A stretch of 8,839 bases of DNA from an uncultured Sphingorhabdus sp. (GTDB lineage Bacteria > Pseudomonadota > Alphaproteobacteria > Sphingomonadales > Sphingomonadaceae): NCBI GenBank assembly GCA_937873665.1, contig CALMYW010000021.1, positions 1-8,839 of the forward strand. Direction: 5' to 3'. Within the stretch, counting starts at the first letter, position 1. Each line of letters starts with the position of its first letter. Below the pieces are notes generated by a model, which saw only the letters and a list, made by a program, of their open reading frames with translations, was not told the origin of the DNA and did not search any database. The position numbers and the translations under genes are program-made. Below are positions 6,440 to 8,839 of this stretch, piece after piece.

Positions 6440-6498
6440 GCGGCTATTTTGCTTCGCGATGCAAAGGGGCCTAGGCCCCGGCGGAAAATAGATGCCGC
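6440..6498. repeat. Nested palindrome cluster
   Basis: Three dyads are nested here. The outer arms are CTATTTT (6444-6450) and AAAATAG (6485-6491), extended by GCGG/CCGC with a 3-nt bulge. Inside, TTTGCTTCGCGATGCAAA (6448-6465) is an 18-bp palindrome with one mismatched pair, followed directly by the perfect 14-bp palindrome GGGGCCTAGGCCCC (6466-6479). The outer left arm and the TTTGC arm share bases 6448-6450, so the two stems exclude each other. On the minus strand the GC palindrome is followed by TTT, which resembles a weak terminator. Function is unknown; a protein-binding site, an attenuator or a structured RNA are all possible. Confidence 0.6.
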
Positions 6499-6550
6499 AC
6501 GCCCATTGCAGCGCCTGACGCCCATGCCGCAGTCGCCTCTTCACGAAGCC

Positions 6551-6585
6551 GTTGCGCGGCAACCGATCGATGGCGGAAATCGATC
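6551..6585. repeat. Two adjacent inverted repeats downstream of the Toprim gene
   Basis: GTTGC-GCG-GCAAC (6551-6563) is a perfect 5-bp dyad with a three-base loop. Next to it GATCGAT (6565-6571) and ATCGATC (6579-6585) form a perfect 7-bp inverted repeat with a 7-bp spacer, the geometry of a dimeric repressor site. Neither is followed by a T tract in the minus direction, so termination of the Toprim operon here is not supported. Confidence 0.45.
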
Positions 6586-6637
6586 ATGCAGTCCCGCCCC
6601 GCAAACGGACGGCTGATACGCCCGACAACCGGCGCAA

Positions 6638-7675
6638 TTACAGCAAAAATGCCGCGGTATCTTCGCCTGCAAGTTGAGAGCGAACAGCACGTGCCAGCAG
6701 CTTGATCCCATCGGCCTGCAGGTCGGTGTTGAAGTCGTCGTGGCGCGGTTCAAGTGCGACCACTTCGATCCCGATGCCCACCGCCCGTTGCCGCAGCGTC
6801 GCCAACGCCTGCGCACCGGCCGCATCATTGTCGCGTCCGACATAGAGGCGCCGAAGCGATGGCGTAAAATTGAGGGCGGCCAGATGCGCGGCCGACAGAC
6901 AGGCGATCATGGGCATATCCGGCAGGACGCAGCGAAGCGAGAGCAAGGTTTCGATGCCTTCGGCGGCGAGCATGACCGCTCCGGCTTCCCCGAAACGGAC
7001 GCCGTTGCCGAGAAGAGCGCCCATTGCACGACGCGGACTGGCTATCGGCGCTTTTCTGCATGTCGCGGAATCGAGCCAGGTGCGATGAACGCCGGTGACG
7101 GTTCCATGTTCATCGGTGACAGCGGCAATCATCGCCGGCCATGCACGCGGCGTATCGGCGAGATCGTGGCGTGATGGGCGATAGTAGCACGAAGGATGGT
7201 AACGCAGGCTTGCGCCGTGAACGCTGGACGTGATCGAACGACTAGCGATATACCGGGCTGCAATCGTGCCGCCGATCGATTGTGATCCGGCCCATAATCG
7301 CCGCGCGGCCTCGGTCGTACCCGGCTGCGGCTTCGCCGATATTGCGGCGGGCCTTTGACTTTCGACTTGCGGCAGACGCAGAAAGCGGCGGGCTTCCTCA
7401 AGTGTCTCGCGCATCGAACGATGGTCAGACGTCGCGGCGATGATATCGAGCAAGTCGCCATGCTCGCCGGTATGGGCATCGGTCCATTTCCCGGCGGCCC
7501 CGAGACCGTCAGCAGACGCACTGAGACGGACATAGAGGCTTTGGCCCGGTGCATTGCGCACATCGCCGACCAACCAATATCGTCCCTCCTTGCGGCCTGA
7601 GGCGAGATAGCGCCGACAGACAGCCTCTGCACATTCGCTGAGGCGGCGGGCGATTTCTCTGGCAGGACTGTCCAT
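6638..7675 (-). CDS. Toprim-domain primase-like protein
   Basis: A 345-aa protein with a C-terminal Toprim domain, the magnesium-binding fold shared by DnaG-type primases and topoisomerases. The conserved glutamate is in AEGIET (238-243) and the aspartate pair in GRDNDAAG (280-287), with a hydrophobic strand ahead of each. The first ~100 residues resemble the domain before Toprim in plasmid primases: KWTDAHTGEHGDLLDII (63-79) follows the CHC2 pattern, but the zinc-binding cysteines are absent. The start is ATG 7675, with GAAGGAG at 7690-7684 eight bases upstream; an open extension of 15 codons overlaps the preceding gene and is rejected. The start lies 13 nt after the strawberry-notch stop, with the ribosome site overlapping that stop, so the two are co-transcribed and probably coupled. 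It likely supports replication or conjugative processing of the element. The Toprim call is firm; primase activity is inferred. Confidence 0.87.
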   Translation of the reverse strand: MDSPAREIARRLSECAEAVCRRYLASGRKEGRYWLVGDVRNAPGQSLYVRLSASADGLGAAGKWTDAHTGEHGDLLDIIAATSDHRSMRETLEEARRFLRLPQVESQRPAAISAKPQPGTTEAARRLWAGSQSIGGTIAARYIASRSITSSVHGASLRYHPSCYYRPSRHDLADTPRAWPAMIAAVTDEHGTVTGVHRTWLDSATCRKAPIASPRRAMGALLGNGVRFGEAGAVMLAAEGIETLLSLRCVLPDMPMIACLSAAHLAALNFTPSLRRLYVGRDNDAAGAQALATLRQRAVGIGIEVVALEPRHDDFNTDLQADGIKLLARAVRSQLAGEDTAAFLL

Positions 7676-7688
7676 GCATCGGGCTCCT

Positions 7689-8839
7689 TCAAGCGGCCTT
7701 GCGTGGAGTGACGCGCACAATCGGGAAGCGATCGAGCAGCTTTTCTAGCACAGCTCCGCCGACAGCCCCTGTCGGCACGTAGAGCCTCAGTTTCCACGAG
7801 ACGATCTCGGAGATCAAGCCCATCGATTTGAGCCGTTCGACACCCAGATCGTTGAAGCCGGTCAGCTCGATCCGCCATTCGTGCATCGCGCGAACGCGGC
7901 GCAGCGTCTGTCCTTCCGCAATCTCGATCGACGCCTCATCGGCGATCAACATGGACCATGCCATGTCGGCGTCAATTTGCGGCACGCTCTCAGGATCGAT
8001 TGTCGCCGCCCAGGCGGCTGAAACGCGGCGCCCAATGACCCGTTCGCCTGTATTGGTCTGGAGCCGATAGACCCGTGTGGACTCGTCTGGCAGCCGTTTC
8101 CAGATCGGCAACAGCAGGCCCGTCACCATGTTCAGCGTCGAGACCTCGAACTCGGGCAGCTCGGCCAGCTCACGGGACCATGCTGCGCAAAAGCTGGCCC
8201 GGTCTGCCTTCTCCCAATGGCTGGTCGCGAACTGGTCAGCGAACAGATTAGCGGCTTCCATCGGTCGAACGAGGCGGACCCGAGCGAGAATGGCACCATC
8301 GTCATCGACCAGGCTGCGCGCGTGCAGTTTGACCGCTGACCTGCCGGAGCGGGCATTGATCATCAGCTCGGCATTCGCCTCGCCCGCCATTTCCAAAGCG
8401 CGATCGAGCGTCACGGGCGCGAGCTTTTCCTTGCGCGTGATCGTCAGCAAGTGAGTCAGCGCACCAGTGCCCGGATGGGAGTAGATGGTGCGCCGCTGCG
8501 ATATCGTGAAACTTTCAGCCTTGAGGGTTTCGAGCCCGGTCTCGAACGTGCCGCTGGCAATTGCGCCCTCGATCCGTGCCGCGTGCAGGCCTTCGAAGGC
8601 ATCGAACAGAATGTTCTGCAGGTCGATGGTCAGCGCCAGCATCCGGTTGAGGAATGTGGTAATGCCCGGCAGCTCGTCCTTGATGCCGCCGTCGCTGTCG
8701 AGGAGCGAGAGTCCGGTCGCCGTCTCGAAGGCAGTGAGCGAGCAGCCATCGATCCGACCGCGTATCAGCAGCATATAAAGCTGCCGCAAGGCATCGCGGG
8801 CATAGAAGGATTCCAGATTGTCCTGCGGCCGGAACATAT
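7689..8839 (-). CDS. Strawberry-notch-like helicase, C-terminal part (runs off the window)
   Basis: The visible 382+ residues match the C-terminal region of bacterial strawberry-notch (SNO) homologues, very large SF2-type NTPases/helicases common on alphaproteobacterial plasmids and phages. Recognised segments are FRPQDNLES...ALRQLY at the left end, the GLSLLDSDGGIKDELPGI.TFLNRMLAL stretch, and the FEGLHAARIEGA...TISQRRTIYSHPGTGA region typical of the SNO helicase-C domain. The Walker A and B motifs and DEAD-like box would lie upstream, beyond base 8839. The Met near 8837 is almost certainly internal, so the true start is outside. The gene ends at TGA 7691-7689 and its last codons carry the ribosome site of the Toprim gene. 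In this family the substrate is thought to be DNA; a role in plasmid maintenance or transfer is inferred from repeated linkage to Toprim genes. Confidence 0.82.
   Translation of the reverse strand, partial: MFRPQDNLESFYARDALRQLYMLLIRGRIDGCSLTAFETATGLSLLDSDGGIKDELPGITTFLNRMLALTIDLQNILFDAFEGLHAARIEGAIASGTFETGLETLKAESFTISQRRTIYSHPGTGALTHLLTITRKEKLAPVTLDRALEMAGEANAELMINARSGRSAVKLHARSLVDDDGAILARVRLVRPMEAANLFADQFATSHWEKADRASFCAAWSRELAELPEFEVSTLNMVTGLLLPIWKRLPDESTRVYRLQTNTGERVIGRRVSAAWAATIDPESVPQIDADMAWSMLIADEASIEIAEGQTLRRVRAMHEWRIELTGFNDLGVERLKSMGLISEIVSWKLRLYVPTGAVGGAVLEKLLDRFPIVRVTPRKAA

Larger units (their letters stand above)
6321..6637. other. Palindrome-rich interval between the Toprim and DUF2493 genes
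   Basis: This 317-bp interval has no convincing gene but contains at least five inverted repeats, listed separately. A 38-codon minus-strand frame runs from ATG 6587 to a TAG at 6471-6473 inside the central palindrome; its third-position G/C is lower than in neighbouring genes and its ribosome site is weak, so I do not call it. Longer frames here run into the DUF2493 gene in the wrong frame. Possible roles are a structured leader or small RNA for the DUF2493 gene, an internal attenuator of the backbone operon, or a replication or transfer site of the element. The sequence does not decide between them. Confidence 0.55.

Noticed and set aside
6471..6587. 38-codon minus-strand ORF between Toprim and DUF2493 genes
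   Set aside because: Weak ribosome site, third-position G/C below that of neighbouring genes, and a stop inside a palindrome. Not enough to call a gene.

Overview
The window looks like part of a plasmid or integrative element from a GC-rich alphaproteobacterium, most likely a sphingomonad (Novosphingobium/Sphingobium type). That placement is inference. It rests on the strong G/C preference at third codon positions and on a minus-strand block in the order strawberry-notch helicase, Toprim protein, DUF2493 (SLOG) protein, which I recall as a typical backbone of alphaproteobacterial plasmids and ICEs. No rRNA, tRNA, CRISPR array, transposase or integrase was seen.

Left edge (1-1078). A C-terminal remnant of a zinc-type alcohol dehydrogenase on the minus strand (about 14-157) abuts a plus-strand RES-domain gene (229-825, probably starting near 168 before an apparent 1-nt frameshift). 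RES proteins are the NAD+-consuming toxins of Xre-RES modules, but no antitoxin gene lies upstream in the window. A 253-bp gene-free, less GC-rich stretch follows.

Centre (1079-5360). Three plus-strand genes are welded together by start/stop overlaps (ATGA at 1552, TGATG at 4648) and closed by a hairpin plus T6. They encode a 158-aa MerR-like helix-turn-helix protein, a 1032-aa Eco57I/type IIG-like adenine-N6 DNA methyltransferase, and a 217-aa protein with an intact-looking PD-(D/E)XK nuclease signature. The methylase N-terminus has the position and general look of a type IIG nuclease domain but shows no ExK. I read the operon as a candidate restriction-modification-like defence system with the nuclease supplied by a separate polypeptide. 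It is the most interesting part of the window.

Right half (5379-8839, minus strand). From right to left: the C-terminal 382 residues of a strawberry-notch helicase, a Toprim primase-like protein starting 13 nt after it, a 317-bp interval packed with inverted repeats, and a SLOG/DUF2493 protein. A hairpin in the DUF2493 leader overlaps its Shine-Dalgarno. The cassette and the RES gene appear to sit as accessory cargo between the end of this backbone operon and a broken chromosomal-type gene.
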